Assembly (NCBI RefSeq): GCF_900103195.1
Contig: NZ_FMWU01000016.1
Location: forward strand, 62,001 to 126,000
Direction: 5' to 3'
DNA: 64,000 nt
DNA from: Methylobacterium sp. UNC378MF
Lineage (GTDB): Bacteria > Pseudomonadota > Alphaproteobacteria > Rhizobiales > Beijerinckiaceae
The stretch's first letter is position 1. Each line of letters starts with the position of its first letter. Shown piece by piece: positions 8,548 through 18,600 of this stretch. The notes under the pieces are model-generated. The model made no database searches and was not told where the DNA came from. It worked only from the letters and a program-made list of their open reading frames with translations. The translations under genes and the position numbers were made by a program.

Positions 8548-10773
8548 ATGTTCCGCAACGACGTTCCGATCACCCCCGAGCTCGTGGCCCAGCACGGCCT
8601 GACGCCGGATGAGTACGAGCGCTTCCGCGGCCTGATCGGGCGCGACCCGACGCTGACCGAGCTCGGCATCGTCTCGGCCATGTGGAACGAGCATTGTTCC
8701 TACAAGTCCTCCCGCAAGCACCTGCGCGGGCTGCCGACCTCGGCGCCGTGGGTGATCCAGGGGCCGGGCGAGAACGCGGGCGTCATCGACATCGGCGACG
8801 GCCACGCCTGCGTCTTCAAGATGGAGAGCCACAACCACCCGAGCTACATCGAGCCCTACCAGGGCGCGGCGACGGGGGTGGGCGGCATCCTGCGCGACGT
8901 CTTCACCATGGGCGCGCGGCCGATCGCGGCGCTCAACGCCCTGCGCTTCGGCTCCCCCGATCATCCGCGCACCCGCAGCCTCGTCTCGGGCGTGGTCGCG
9001 GGCGTCGGCGGCTACGGCAATTCCTTCGGCGTGCCGACCGTCGGCGGCCTGACCGGCTTCCACAAGCGCTACGACGGCAACATCCTGGTCAACGCCATGG
9101 CGGTGGGGCTCGCCCGCACCGACGGCATCTTCTACGCGGCCGCCGCCGGAGTCGGGAACCCGATCGTCTATCTCGGCTCCAAGACCGGCCGCGACGGCAT
9201 CCACGGCGCCACCATGGCGTCGGCCGAGTTCGACGAGGCCTCCGAATCGAAGCGTCCGACCGTGCAGGTCGGCGACCCCTTCGCCGAGAAGCTGCTGCTG
9301 GAAGCCTGCCTGGAGCTGATGGCCTCGGGCGCGGTCATCGCCATCCAGGATATGGGCGCGGCGGGCCTGACCTGTTCGGCGGTGGAGATGGGCGCCAAGG
9401 GCGACCTCGGCGTCGAGCTCGACATCGACAAGGTGCCGGCCCGCGAAGCCGGCATGACCCCTTACGAGATGATGCTCTCGGAGAGCCAGGAGCGCATGCT
9501 CATGGTGCTCAAGCCCGGCATGGAGGCGGAGGCCGAGGCCATCTTCGTGAAGTGGGGCCTCGACTTCGCGGTGATCGGCCGGACCACCGACACGCTGCGC
9601 TTCGTGATCAAGTGGCACGGCGAGACCGTCGCCGACCTGCCGATCAAGGAGCTGGGCGACGAGGCGCCGCTCTACGACCGGCCGCATCTGGCCAACACGC
9701 ATCAGCCGGTGATCGCGGCCTCGGAGGTGCCGGCCCCGGCCTCGCTGACCGACGCGCTGAAGCGCCTCGTCGGCTCCCCCGATCTCGCCTCCAAGCGCTG
9801 GGTCTTCGAGCAGTACGACCACTTCATCCTGGGCAACACCGTCCAGAAGCCCGGCGGCGACGCCGCCATCGTGCGGGTCGAGGACGGGCCGAAGGGCCTC
9901 GCGCTGACCTGCGACGTCACCCCGCGCTACTGCGAGGCTGATCCGGTCGAGGGCGGCCGGCAGGCCGTGGCCGAGGCGTGGCGCAACATCACGGCGGTCG
10001 GCGCCAGGCCGCTCGCCATCACCGACAACCTGAACTTCGGCAACCCGGAAAAACCCGAGGTGATGGGCCAGCTCGTCGGCTGCCTCCAGGGCATCGGCGA
10101 GGCCTGCCGGGCGCTCGACTTCCCGGTCGTGTCGGGCAACGTCTCGCTCTACAACGAGACCAACGGCGTCGGCATCCTGCCGACCCCGACCATTGGCGGC
10201 GTCGGCGTGCTGGACGACGTGGCGCGCCACGCCACGATCGCCCTGAAGCGCGAAGGCGACGTGCTGGTGCTGATCGGAGCGAGCGAGGGCTGGCTCGGCC
10301 AGTCAGCGTACCTGTCGGTGATCGAGGGCCGCGAGGAGGGCGCGCCGCCGCCCGTCGACCTCGCCCTGGAGCGCCGCAACGGCGACTTCGTCCGCGGGCT
10401 GATCCAGGCGGGCACCGTCGACACGGTCCACGACCTCGCGGATGGCGGCCTTGCCGTCGCGCTCGCCGAGATGGCCATGGCGGGCGGTACCGGCGCGGCG
10501 CTCTCCGACGTGCCGGTGGACCTGCCGCCCCACGCCTACCTGTTCGGTGAGGACCAGGGCCGCTACCTGCTGGCGGTGCGTCCCGAGGCGGCCACCGACC
10601 TCCTCGCGGCCGCCGCGGCCCAGGGCGTGGCGGCGGCCTCGGTCGGCGTCGCGGGCTCCGACCGTTTGACCCTGCCGGGCGGCGAGACCATATCGCTCGC
10701 CGACCTGTCCGCAGCCCACGAGGGCTGGCTGCCCGACTACATGGCGAGCCAGCCGGCCGCGCCGGCCGCCTGA
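8548..10773 (+). CDS. purL: Phosphoribosylformylglycinamidine synthase subunit PurL
   Basis: The product has 741 residues, the size of the PurS/PurQ-dependent small-type PurL. It starts [18 protein letters not shown] and contains the ATP/substrate signature [17 protein letters not shown], then [18 protein letters not shown], and the second AIRS-like half with [18 protein letters not shown] and [13 protein letters not shown]. It uses ATP and glutamine-derived ammonia to turn FGAR into FGAM, the fourth step of purine synthesis. The separate PurS and PurQ subunits are not in this window. bolA follows after 27 bases, a common alphaproteobacterial arrangement. Confidence 0.96.
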   Translation: MFRNDVPITPELVAQHGLTPDEYERFRGLIGRDPTLTELGIVSAMWNEHCSYKSSRKHLRGLPTSAPWVIQGPGENAGVIDIGDGHACVFKMESHNHPSYIEPYQGAATGVGGILRDVFTMGARPIAALNALRFGSPDHPRTRSLVSGVVAGVGGYGNSFGVPTVGGLTGFHKRYDGNILVNAMAVGLARTDGIFYAAAAGVGNPIVYLGSKTGRDGIHGATMASAEFDEASESKRPTVQVGDPFAEKLLLEACLELMASGAVIAIQDMGAAGLTCSAVEMGAKGDLGVELDIDKVPAREAGMTPYEMMLSESQERMLMVLKPGMEAEAEAIFVKWGLDFAVIGRTTDTLRFVIKWHGETVADLPIKELGDEAPLYDRPHLANTHQPVIAASEVPAPASLTDALKRLVGSPDLASKRWVFEQYDHFILGNTVQKPGGDAAIVRVEDGPKGLALTCDVTPRYCEADPVEGGRQAVAEAWRNITAVGARPLAITDNLNFGNPEKPEVMGQLVGCLQGIGEACRALDFPVVSGNVSLYNETNGVGILPTPTIGGVGVLDDVARHATIALKREGDVLVLIGASEGWLGQSAYLSVIEGREEGAPPPVDLALERRNGDFVRGLIQAGTVDTVHDLADGGLAVALAEMAMAGGTGAALSDVPVDLPPHAYLFGEDQGRYLLAVRPEAATDLLAAAAAQGVAAASVGVAGSDRLTLPGGETISLADLSAAHEGWLPDYMASQPAAPAA

Positions 10774-10800
10774 GTCCCGTTCCTGTTAAGGAGTTTCCCG

Positions 10801-11037
10801 ATGCCGATGGATGCGGGCGAGATCGAGCGCATGATCCGCGAGGCCCTGCCGGACGCGCAGGTGGAGATCCGCGACCTCGCGGGCGACGGCGACCACTACG
10901 CCGCCACCGTCCTGTCGGCGGCCTTCAAGGGCAAGACCCGGGTGGCGCAACACCAGATGGTCTACGGCGCCCTCCAGGGTCGGATGGGCGGCGTGCTCCA
11001 CGCCCTTGCGCTGACCACGGGTGTCCCGCAGGATTGA
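10801..11037 (+). CDS. bolA: BolA family protein (Fe-S/GrxD partner)
   Basis: This 78-residue protein is a complete BolA domain: MDAGEIERMIREALPDAQ, then IRDLAGDGDHYAATVLS, and the helix-turn AFKGKTRVAQHQMVYGAL. BolA proteins of this short type form [2Fe-2S]-bridged heterodimers with monothiol CGFS glutaredoxins and help deliver iron-sulfur clusters or sense iron. That partner, GrxD, is encoded about 560 bases downstream, with one DUF29 gene between. A clear ribosome site (aaggag) precedes the ATG. Confidence 0.92.
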   Translation: MPMDAGEIERMIREALPDAQVEIRDLAGDGDHYAATVLSAAFKGKTRVAQHQMVYGALQGRMGGVLHALALTTGVPQD

Positions 11038-11060
11038 GCCTTCTGGCGGGAGCGCTCCCG

Positions 11061-11555
11061 ATGGACCGACCGAGTCTCTACGACGACGACATCGTGACCT
11101 GGGCCGAGGAGCAGGCCGCAGCCCTGCGCGCGCTGGCCGAACGGCCTGAGCTGTCGAACGCGGTCGATTGGGAGAACGTTGCCGAGGAGATCGAGAGCAA
11201 GGGGCGTTCGCATCTCCGGGCCGTCGAGGGGCTGTTGATCCAGACGCTTGCCCACCTCCTCAAGCGCGCGTCCGCCCCGCTCGCGCCGGCCAACTTGCAC
11301 TGGCGGGAGGAGATCGCGACCTTCCAGATCACCGCCTGGAACGCCTACGAAGCGTCGATGCGGCAAAGGCTGAACTGGAGCAGGATCTGGAAATCGGCCG
11401 TCACGGCTGCCGAGGCTGGTCTCGGTGCCTATGGGAACGCGCTGCTCCCGGGGCTGCCGGAAGCCTGCCCGATCCGTCCTGAGGATCTGCTGACCGAGAC
11501 TTTCGATATCGAGCGCGCCCTTCGCACGATCGCTACATCGGTTGCGCGCCGCTGA
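11061..11555 (+). CDS. DUF29 family protein
   Basis: The 164-residue product has the family's N-terminal pattern LYDDDIVTWAEEQAAALR, the central VDWENVAEEIESKGRS and a final region typical of DUF29. The family is abundant in cyanobacteria and Methylobacterium, often in many copies, and has no established function. The ATG at 11061 is preferred over an in-frame start at 11034 that overlaps the bolA stop, because the conserved domain begins at MDRPSLYDDD and a GGCGGGAG-like site precedes it. It separates bolA from grxD, which are usually adjacent, so it looks like an insertion into that operon. Confidence 0.82.
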   Translation: MDRPSLYDDDIVTWAEEQAAALRALAERPELSNAVDWENVAEEIESKGRSHLRAVEGLLIQTLAHLLKRASAPLAPANLHWREEIATFQITAWNAYEASMRQRLNWSRIWKSAVTAAEAGLGAYGNALLPGLPEACPIRPEDLLTETFDIERALRTIATSVARR

Positions 11556-11594
11556 CTCAGACCTCACATACGACCGACGAACAAGGACAGAGCG

Positions 11595-11933
11595 ATGACC
11601 GACGTCAACACGACCATCCAGAATGAGATCGCCTCCCAGGACGTGGTGGTGTTCATGAAGGGCACGCCGCAGATGCCGCAATGCGGCTTCTCGGGGCAGG
11701 TGGTGCAGATCCTCAACTACCTCGGCGTGCCGTTCAAGGGCGTGAACGTCCTGGCCGACCAGGAGATCCGCGAGGGCATCAAGGCCTTCTCCAACTGGCC
11801 GACCATCCCGCAGATCTATGTGAAGGGCGAGTTCGTCGGCGGCTGCGACATCACCCGTGAGATGTTCCAGTCGGGCGAGCTGCAGACCTTCCTGTCCGAG
11901 AAGGGCGTGCCGGTGAAGACCGCCGCCGCCTGA
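11595..11933 (+). CDS. grxD: Monothiol glutaredoxin GrxD (CGFS type)
   Basis: The product has 112 residues and contains the defining CGFS active site in [16 protein letters not shown], the preceding DVVVFMKGT strand, and the glutathione-binding segments [19 protein letters not shown]. Class II monothiol glutaredoxins bind a glutathione-ligated [2Fe-2S] cluster and pass it to apoproteins, together with BolA. An AGGACAGAG ribosome site precedes the ATG. A strong intrinsic terminator follows at 11963-11985 and ends the purL-bolA-grxD unit. Confidence 0.96.
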   Translation: MTDVNTTIQNEIASQDVVVFMKGTPQMPQCGFSGQVVQILNYLGVPFKGVNVLADQEIREGIKAFSNWPTIPQIYVKGEFVGGCDITREMFQSGELQTFLSEKGVPVKTAAA

Positions 11934-11962
11934 TTGTCTCGGGACTCTTGACGGACGGATCG

Positions 11963-11985
11963 GGGCGCCCGCGGGCGCCCTTTTT
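11963..11985 (+). terminator. Intrinsic terminator after grxD
   Basis: GGGCGCC at 11963-11969 pairs with GGCGCCC at 11974-11980 around the loop CGCG, followed at once by TTTTT (11981-11985). It is the clearest rho-independent terminator in the window and lies 30 bases after the grxD stop. Confidence 0.85.
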
Positions 11986-11993
11986 CGTGGCTC

Positions 11994-12084
11994 CGTCCTC
12001 GCGAGCGGCGCGAAGCAACCCAGCGGCGCTACGCCTGCCGAGCTCGCGCTGCCCTGGATTGCTGCGCTGCGCTCGCAAGGACGG
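11994..12084. repeat. Dispersed inverted-repeat element, copy A
   Basis: The left arm (cgagcggcgcgaagcaaccc) and right arm (ctggattgctgcgctgcgct, then cgcaaggac) are near-inverted copies separated by a variable middle of about 35 bases, so the RNA could fold into a long hairpin. The same arms recur in copies B to F of this window. This copy fills the gap between the grxD terminator and the end of the methyltransferase gene. Confidence 0.8.
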
Positions 12085-12092
12085 TGGCCGGC

Positions 12093-12749
12093 TCAGCGCG
12101 GCTCCCGCGCCACGAACAGGGCGACGCAGCCGACGACCGTGATCTCCACCGACCGGAAGCGGCGGTCCAGCGCCGCGCGCAGGTCCGGCAGGGTGTCGGT
12201 GGCGTTCGAGAACACCCCCTTGCGGTTGTAGACTCGCATCAGCGCCCGCGCCGCGGCACTGGTCGGCACCCCACCGGACAGGATCGTGGCGCCGAACACC
12301 ACGCCGTCGTCGGCCAGGCACGGACGCACCGTGTCGAAGGCCTTGGCCTTCGCGGCGATGTCGCCCGGCAGGCAGTGCAGCAGGTAGGTCATCCCGATCG
12401 AGTCGAACGGCGCGATGGCGGTGGCCGGGGCGCCGAGCACGTCGACCCGGTAGGTCTCGGGCCGGTAGCGCGCGATCCGGTCGGCGGCGAAGGCGAGGCT
12501 GTCGGCGTTGAGGTCCATCAGGCCGACGCGCGGCGCTGGCGCGGGGAAGCGGCACCGGTCGAGATACCAGCCGGTCCCGACCCCGACGTCGAGATGCGCG
12601 AGGCCGACGTGCCGGTCGTAGAGGTCCAGGATCCGCGCCGTGGGGCAGCGCCAGATCAGCGGGTTCGACAGGCGCAGCACGACGAGGTCGTAGATCTGCA
12701 GCGTCCGCGGGTTGTAGATCGCCTGCCCGGCTCGGGTGTCGGTCGCCAT
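12093..12749 (-). CDS. Class I SAM-dependent methyltransferase, substrate unknown
   Basis: This 218-residue protein has a SAM-binding motif [15 protein letters not shown] (about residues 51-64), an acidic motif II residue in [14 protein letters not shown], and the later [14 protein letters not shown] post-motif typical of small-molecule methyltransferases. It contains no extra domain that would suggest nucleic acid binding. It is divergent from rlmN with 81 bases between the starts, so the two may share a promoter region. The substrate cannot be told from the sequence. Confidence 0.85.
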   Translation of the reverse strand: MATDTRAGQAIYNPRTLQIYDLVVLRLSNPLIWRCPTARILDLYDRHVGLAHLDVGVGTGWYLDRCRFPAPAPRVGLMDLNADSLAFAADRIARYRPETYRVDVLGAPATAIAPFDSIGMTYLLHCLPGDIAAKAKAFDTVRPCLADDGVVFGATILSGGVPTSAAARALMRVYNRKGVFSNATDTLPDLRAALDRRFRSVEITVVGCVALFVAREPR

Positions 12750-12830
12750 GGCTCTCCGTCAGGCCCCCTGTGGGCGGCGCGCATTCGCATTCGCCGCCGC
12801 GATCGCCTATATCAGACCCTTTCCAATCGT

Positions 12831-14123
12831 ATGGATCGTTTGAACGCCATGGCGACGCCGTCGCTCGACAGCGCCCGCGCGGCCGATGCCGCGATCGAGA
12901 AGGCGCCGGATCTCCTCCCCGAGGCGCTGCCCGGCCGCCGGCCGTCGCTGGTCGGCCTGACCCGCGACGCCCTCAAGGCGCAGCTCGTCGGCATGGGCGT
13001 GCCCGAGCGCGAGAGCCGGATGCGCGCCGGTCAGGTCTGGCACTGGGTCAATTTCCGCGGGGCGTCCGACTTCGCGGAGATGACCAATGTCGGCAAGGCG
13101 CTGAAGGCGCAGCTCGCCGAGCGCTTCACCCTGGAGCGGCCCGAGGTGGCGAGCCGGCAGGTCTCCCGCGACGGCACCCGCAAGTGGCTGCTGCGCATGG
13201 CGCCGACCAACCCGCAGGAACACAATCGCGGCGCCGAGATCGAGTGCGTCTACATCCCCGGCCCGGACCGGGGCACCCTCTGCGTCTCGAGCCAGGTCGG
13301 CTGCACCCTGACCTGCTCGTTCTGCCACACCGGAACGCAGCGCCTCGTGCGCAACCTCTCGGCGGCCGAGATCGTCCAGCAGCTTGTCACCGCCCGGGAC
13401 GAGCTCGGCGACTGGCCGGGCCAGATGCCGAGCCGCGACGCCGGCGGCTCCGGCGAGGTCGGCCGGCTCGTGACCAACATCGTGTTCATGGGCATGGGCG
13501 AGCCCCTCTACAATCTCGACGCGGTGGTCGACGCGGTCGGCGTGATGTCCGACCAGGAGGGCCTCGGCCTGTCCCGGCGGCGGATCACGGTCTCGACGTC
13601 CGGGGTCGTGCCGCAGATCCCGCGGCTGGGCGAGCAGGCCAACGCCATGCTGGCCATCTCGCTGCACGCGGTGCGCGACGAACTGCGCAACGAGCTGGTG
13701 CCGCTCAATCGGAAATACCCGATCGCCGAGCTGCTCGCGGCCTGCCGGGCCTATCCGGGCCTGAGCAACGCCCGCCGGATCACCTTCGAGTACGTGATGC
13801 TGAAGGGCGTCAACGATTCGGACGCGGACGCGCGGGAGCTGGTGCGCCTGCTCAAGGGCATCCCGGCCAAGATCAACCTGATCCCGTTCAACCCCTGGCC
13901 GGGCAGCCGCTACGAGTGCTCGGACTGGGACCGGATCGAGCGCTTCTCCGAGATCGTGTTCAACGCCGGCTACGCCTCGCCGGTGCGCACGCCCCGCGGC
14001 CGGGACATCCTGGCGGCCTGCGGCCAGCTCAAGAGCGAGACCGAGAAGCTGCGCGCGCGGGCCCGGATGATGCAGGAGGAGGGCATCGGCGTGGAGAGTT
14101 TTTACGCCGGCGCCGACGACTGA
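12831..14123 (+). CDS. rlmN: 23S rRNA/tRNA adenine-C2 methyltransferase RlmN
   Basis: The 430-residue product is a radical-SAM RlmN. It has the CxxxCxxC cluster motif in [14 protein letters not shown], the preceding [21 protein letters not shown] block, [13 protein letters not shown], the [11 protein letters not shown] segment, and a C-terminal [14 protein letters not shown] with DILAACGQL carrying the second methyl-carrier Cys. It methylates C2 of A2503 in 23S rRNA and A37 of some tRNAs. The start could be ATG 12831 or ATG 12849, as neither has a strong ribosome site; both lie upstream of the conserved domain. A dispersed repeat starts four bases after the stop. Confidence 0.94.
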   Translation: MDRLNAMATPSLDSARAADAAIEKAPDLLPEALPGRRPSLVGLTRDALKAQLVGMGVPERESRMRAGQVWHWVNFRGASDFAEMTNVGKALKAQLAERFTLERPEVASRQVSRDGTRKWLLRMAPTNPQEHNRGAEIECVYIPGPDRGTLCVSSQVGCTLTCSFCHTGTQRLVRNLSAAEIVQQLVTARDELGDWPGQMPSRDAGGSGEVGRLVTNIVFMGMGEPLYNLDAVVDAVGVMSDQEGLGLSRRRITVSTSGVVPQIPRLGEQANAMLAISLHAVRDELRNELVPLNRKYPIAELLAACRAYPGLSNARRITFEYVMLKGVNDSDADARELVRLLKGIPAKINLIPFNPWPGSRYECSDWDRIERFSEIVFNAGYASPVRTPRGRDILAACGQLKSETEKLRARARMMQEEGIGVESFYAGADD

Positions 14124-14126
14124 CAG

Positions 14127-14218
14127 CCGTCTTTGCGAGCGCAGCGAAGCAATCCAGCCGCGCCACGCGCACTGATGTCGCGCTGCCCTGGGTCGCTTCG
14201 CTGCGCTCGCGATGACGG
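14127..14218. repeat. Dispersed inverted-repeat element, copy B
   Basis: Arms cgagcgcagcgaagcaatcc and gggtcgcttcgctgcgctcg are inverted copies at the ends of this 92-base element. It lies between the convergent ends of rlmN and the MscS-type channel gene, starting four bases past the rlmN stop and ending seven bases before the mscS stop. Confidence 0.85.
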
Positions 14219-14224
14219 CTTGGC

Positions 14225-15349
14225 TCACGCCGCGAACCGCCGCGCCTCCGCCCGGCGCAGGGCCGGCTCCTCGGCGCCGACCCATTCCGTGCGGTGCCGC
14301 GGCAGGGCCTCCGGGTGCTCGGCCTGGAGCCACGTGATCATCGCTTCGCGGACGACGCAGCGCAGGTCCCAGGCCTGGGGCGCGTTGCGGGCGCTGACCA
14401 GCATCCGGATCTCGATCGTCGACTCCTTCGCGTCCGACACCTGCAGGTTCACCACCTTGCCGTCCCACAGGGGCGTGGCCCTGGCGATCTCGGCGAGCTT
14501 CTCGCGCATCGCCGCCACCGGCGCGCGGTGGTCGACGTAGAGGAAGACGCTGCCGATCAGCGAGGCGCCGTCGCGGGTCCAGTTCTGGAACGGCTTCTGG
14601 ATGAAGTAGGTCAGCGGCAGCACCAGCCGGCGCCAGTCCCAGAGGCGGACCACCACGTAGGTCGCGGTGATCTCCTCGACCCAGCCCCACTCGTTCTCCA
14701 CGATGATCGCGTCCTCGATCCGGATCGGCTGCGTGATGGCGATCTGGATGCCGGCCACGAGGTTCGACAGGACCGGCTGCATGGCGAGACCGAGGACGAG
14801 GCCCGCCGCCCCCGCCGAGGCCAGCAGGCTGACGCCGTACTGGCGCACCGGCTCGAAGGTCATCAGCGCCACCGACAGGGTGACGAGGGCCACCAGCGTC
14901 ACGCCGGCGCGCTCCAGGATGCGCATCTGGGTGAAGTGCTTGCGCGCCAGCAGGTTGTCCTCGGCGTCGAGCTTGAACCGGCGCAGGTAGATCACTGTGG
15001 CGATGTGGAGCGCGGTGGCGCAGCACCAGCCGGTCAGCGTCACGAAGGCGACCAGCAGGATCTGGTTGAGGGCGATCCGCACCTCCCAGGACAAGTGCAC
15101 GGTGGTCGAGGCGAGGCTGATCGCCACCACGATCAAGCCGAGGCGGCTCGGCCCGCGGGTGCGCGACACCAGCGAGCGCCAGAACAGACTCTTGGTCGCG
15201 ACCGCCCGCTTCATCGCCCGGTAGACGATCCCGTGCAGGGGCATCACCACGGCGCAGCAGGCGACGATGAGGATCAGGCTCTCGGCCCACCACGGCAGGT
15301 AGGCCAGAACGCGGGCGGCGGAGCCGGCGAGCGCGTCGAGGTCCGGCAT
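14225..15349 (-). CDS. MscS-family mechanosensitive ion channel
   Basis: The product has 374 residues. Four hydrophobic segments occupy roughly residues 10-165, then the pore-lining helix and beta domain are visible as LLASAGAAGLVLGLAMQPVLSNLVAGI followed by QPIRIEDAIIV and WGWVEEITATYVVVRLWDWRRLVLP. Such channels open under membrane tension and release osmolytes during hypo-osmotic shock. The ATG at 15349 is preferred because the upstream in-frame extension runs through repeat copy C. It resembles the small-conductance channel group with extra N-terminal helices; its exact conductance class is not determinable. Confidence 0.88.
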   Translation of the reverse strand: MPDLDALAGSAARVLAYLPWWAESLILIVACCAVVMPLHGIVYRAMKRAVATKSLFWRSLVSRTRGPSRLGLIVVAISLASTTVHLSWEVRIALNQILLVAFVTLTGWCCATALHIATVIYLRRFKLDAEDNLLARKHFTQMRILERAGVTLVALVTLSVALMTFEPVRQYGVSLLASAGAAGLVLGLAMQPVLSNLVAGIQIAITQPIRIEDAIIVENEWGWVEEITATYVVVRLWDWRRLVLPLTYFIQKPFQNWTRDGASLIGSVFLYVDHRAPVAAMREKLAEIARATPLWDGKVVNLQVSDAKESTIEIRMLVSARNAPQAWDLRCVVREAMITWLQAEHPEALPRHRTEWVGAEEPALRRAEARRFAA

Positions 15350-15509
15350 CGGGGATGGCCTCCACGGGTTCCGAACGGGACCTGTGGCAATGGGCGGGCG
15401 CTCGCGGGGGTTCCGCAATGCACCATGTGCCTGCCGCAATGCAGCGGCCCGGCGCGGCGAGTTGCGCCGTCGCGTTCGAGGCTGGGTCTGGACGATGGCT
15501 TCAGCACCA

Positions 15510-15603
15510 CCGTTCTTGCGAGCGGAGCAAAGCAATCCAGGGCAGCGCCACGCTCACCGATGGCGCGCTACCCTGGGTCGCTTCGCTGCCCTCGCGATGA
15601 CGG
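15510..15603. repeat. Dispersed inverted-repeat element, copy C
   Basis: The arms cgagcggagcaaagcaatcc and gggtcgcttcgctgccctcg match copies B, D and E. It lies between the mscS start and the end of the alpha-2-macroglobulin gene, 22 bases past that stop. Confidence 0.85.
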
Positions 15604-15625
15604 GAGGAGCGTCCGAACGCTCGCC

Positions 15626-18600
15626 CTACTTAGCCGCCCCGACCGTCACGCTGCCCGAGGCGGTCCGGCCGAACCGCGCCGGCCGGTACATGTCCTCCAC
15701 GGTGGCGCCCGGATGGACGTAGGTCCCGGGGGAGACCGCCCGCACCGTGTAGGCGACCGTGAAGAAGGCCGACTGGCTCGGGTCGCGGTCGTAGGCCGCC
15801 ACGAACCGGTCGTCCCGGAACTCGGTGTGGACCGGCTGCACGTCGGACTTGGCGAAGGCGAGCCCCTGGAGCGCGTCGGCGTCGAGGAGCTTCGGATTGT
15901 CGATCTCCAGCCCCGCCGGCAGCGGATCGACCAGCAGGAGCCGCGCCGCTTCCGCCTTGGCCTCCGTGACCTTGAGCACCACCACCAGCCGGTCGTTCTG
16001 GCGCAGGCCGCCCGCCGGGTCGACGGTGCTGCCATCCAGCCGCCGGAAGCTCCGCTCGATCGTGTAGCCCTGCTGCGCCGCCGGCTCCGGCACCAGGGGG
16101 CTGCCGTTGACGGTCACGGCCACCTGCACGGGGCTGCGGCCGGTATTGGTGAGCTGAACGCCCCGGTCGCCCAGGGCCGTCTCCCGGTAGACCCGGGCCA
16201 GCATTCCGGTCTGCGGGGCGCCGTCCACGGTGAACGAGAGGGCGCCCGCCTCGTTCGACAGGCTCTCGGCGGCGAGCACCATCCAGGCATTCTCCTGCGT
16301 GCTCGTCGACCGGTCGGCCTGCTGCTCCTCGCCGAGCACGGCCGCGACGGGGCCCAGCGCCCCCTGCGCCAGCCCGCTCTCGGCGGCGAGCGTGATCAGC
16401 CCGGCCCCGTCGCGCAGGCGGGAGCCGTAATCGGCGCGGTACAGGCCCTTGTCGCGCTCGGCGCGCAGCACGGTGAGCGCCGAGTCCATCGTCTTGGCGG
16501 CCCGGCCGCGGTCGCCGAGCAGCGCCAGGGCGGCGGCGAGCTGCGCCCGCCCGAGGGCGGAGGAGAAGTCGCCGATCTTGGTGTCGGCGAGGTAGCGCAG
16601 GTCGCCCATCACCGGCCGGCCGTTCCGGGCGAGCACGTAGGCCGCGTAGGCGAGGTCGGCGCCGCCGTTGCGCACCTCGGTGGCGTTGGCCACCGCGTTG
16701 CGCAGGTAGTCGAGTGCCTGGGCGAAAGCCTTCTGCGGCACCGCGAAGTTGCGCTCGCGGGCCCGGGTCAGGAAGTCGGTCACGTAGGCGTCGAGCCAGA
16801 GGTCGCTCGATCCCTGCGCCGACCACAGGCCGAAATCGCCGCTCGAATCCTGGCGGGCGAGTAGGCGCTCGATCGATTCGCGCACCCGATCGTCCGCGCC
16901 GTTGTCGAGGGCGAGCTTCTCCAGGGCCGCGAGCTTGTTGACGTAGAGCAGCGGCATCGCCCGGCTCACCACCTGCTCGGAGCAGCCGTAGGGGTAGCGG
17001 TCGAGCGCCCGGAGCAGCGCCGCCACGTCGACCCCCGGCAGGGCCGTGGCCGAGAGCGAGACGCTGCCGGTCCCCGGCTGAAGGTCGGCGAGGAGGTCCG
17101 AGGTCAGCGTCAGGCCCGCCCCGGGGGCGAGGCTGCGCACCGAGCGGCGCAGCAGGGCGCCGGTCCCCGGCGAGATCCCCAGGGCGAAACTCTGGTTCAG
17201 GGCGGCCGGGAGGCCGGGTCCCGACAGGGCGAGGTCGAGGCGGGCCGTGCCGGGTCCTGCGGCGGTGAGCGGGATCGCGAACTGGCCCTTGGCGCCGGCC
17301 TCCAGCCGCAGCGTCTGGCGCAGCGCGCTGGCGCCGACCACGACCGGGCCGCTCGGGCTCAGGTTGACCGTGTACTCGCCCGCCTGTCCCTCGACGTTGT
17401 CGAGGGCCACGAACAGACGTGAGCGGTCGCCGGTGTCGAGGAAGCGCGGCAGCGTGGCGCTGAGCACGACCGGGTCGCGGATGATCACGTCGGCCTGCGC
17501 CTGCCCGACCCGGTCGCCGCTCCAGGCGGTGACCATGACGCGCCCGGTGCCGTTGAAGGCCGGGATCGGGAAGGTGACGCTGGCCGTGCCGTCCGGCCCC
17601 ACGGTGACGACGCCCGAATAGAGCGCCAGCGGTGCCTGGGTCGGCGGGGAGTCGGCGAGCTCGCCGCCGCCCGCGTCGCCGCCGGAGCGGATGGCCCCGG
17701 CCGAGCCCTGCATGCCGTCGATCAGGTAGCCGTAGAGGTCGCGGACCTCCGGCCCGAGCGCCCGCTGGCCGAGGAAGTACTGGGTCGGGTCCGGCGCCGC
17801 GTAGCGGGTCAGGTTGAGGATGCCGACATCGACCAGCGCCACGGTGATCCGCGCCGGCTCGCCGGCCTTCAGCCCGGTGAGCTGGACCGGCAGAGGCAGG
17901 TCCTGGCGCGGGCGCGCCCGCTCCGGCGCCTTCAGGGCGACCCCGAGGCTGCGGCGCTCCCGGTCGACCGAGAACCACGCCAGACCCAGCGCCCGGCCCG
18001 GCAGGCGCTTGGCAGCCTGGTCGAGGGGCCGGTAGGCGGTGGCCACCAGGTAAGCGCCGGCGCCCCACTCGGCCTTCACCGGGATGCTGACCGTGGTGCC
18101 GCCCTCCGGCACGCTGACCTCCAGGGTCTGTTGCACGCGGTCGCTGACGACCATCAGGCTGGCCTGGCCCTTGAACTTCGGGCTGAGCTTGGCCCGCAGC
18201 GTGTCGCCGGCCGCGTAGGCGGCCTTGTCGAGGGTCAGGTCGAGGAGGTCGGGCGCCTCCGCGGTCTCGGAGCCGCCCCAGCCCACCTCGAAGCCGAGGC
18301 TCGCGGTCGCCTCCGGGGCACCCGCGGTCGAGACCTCCAGCCGGTAGCGACCGAGGCCGACTGGCGCCTCGATCCGGCTCGGGCCGGCGGCCTTGAGGTC
18401 GACGGTGCCGCTGGCGATGCGCCGGGCGGACTTGACCGCCTCGAACGACCAGCGCCCGTCCGCCCGGTACCACTGGTAGGAAGAGTCGATCCGCGACAGG
18501 GTCCAGCTCACGCCCGGCCGGGCGAGGAGCGCCCCGTCGGGGCTCGCGAACACCACGTCGAAGCCCGCGATCCCGCCCTCCTTCAGGTCGGTGAAGCCTT

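Noticed and set aside
12807..15365. 852-residue open frame on the minus strand across rlmN and mscS
   Set aside because: It is the shadow of rlmN and mscS in high-GC DNA; its product is Arg/Pro/Gly-rich without any domain, while the real genes carry full motifs.
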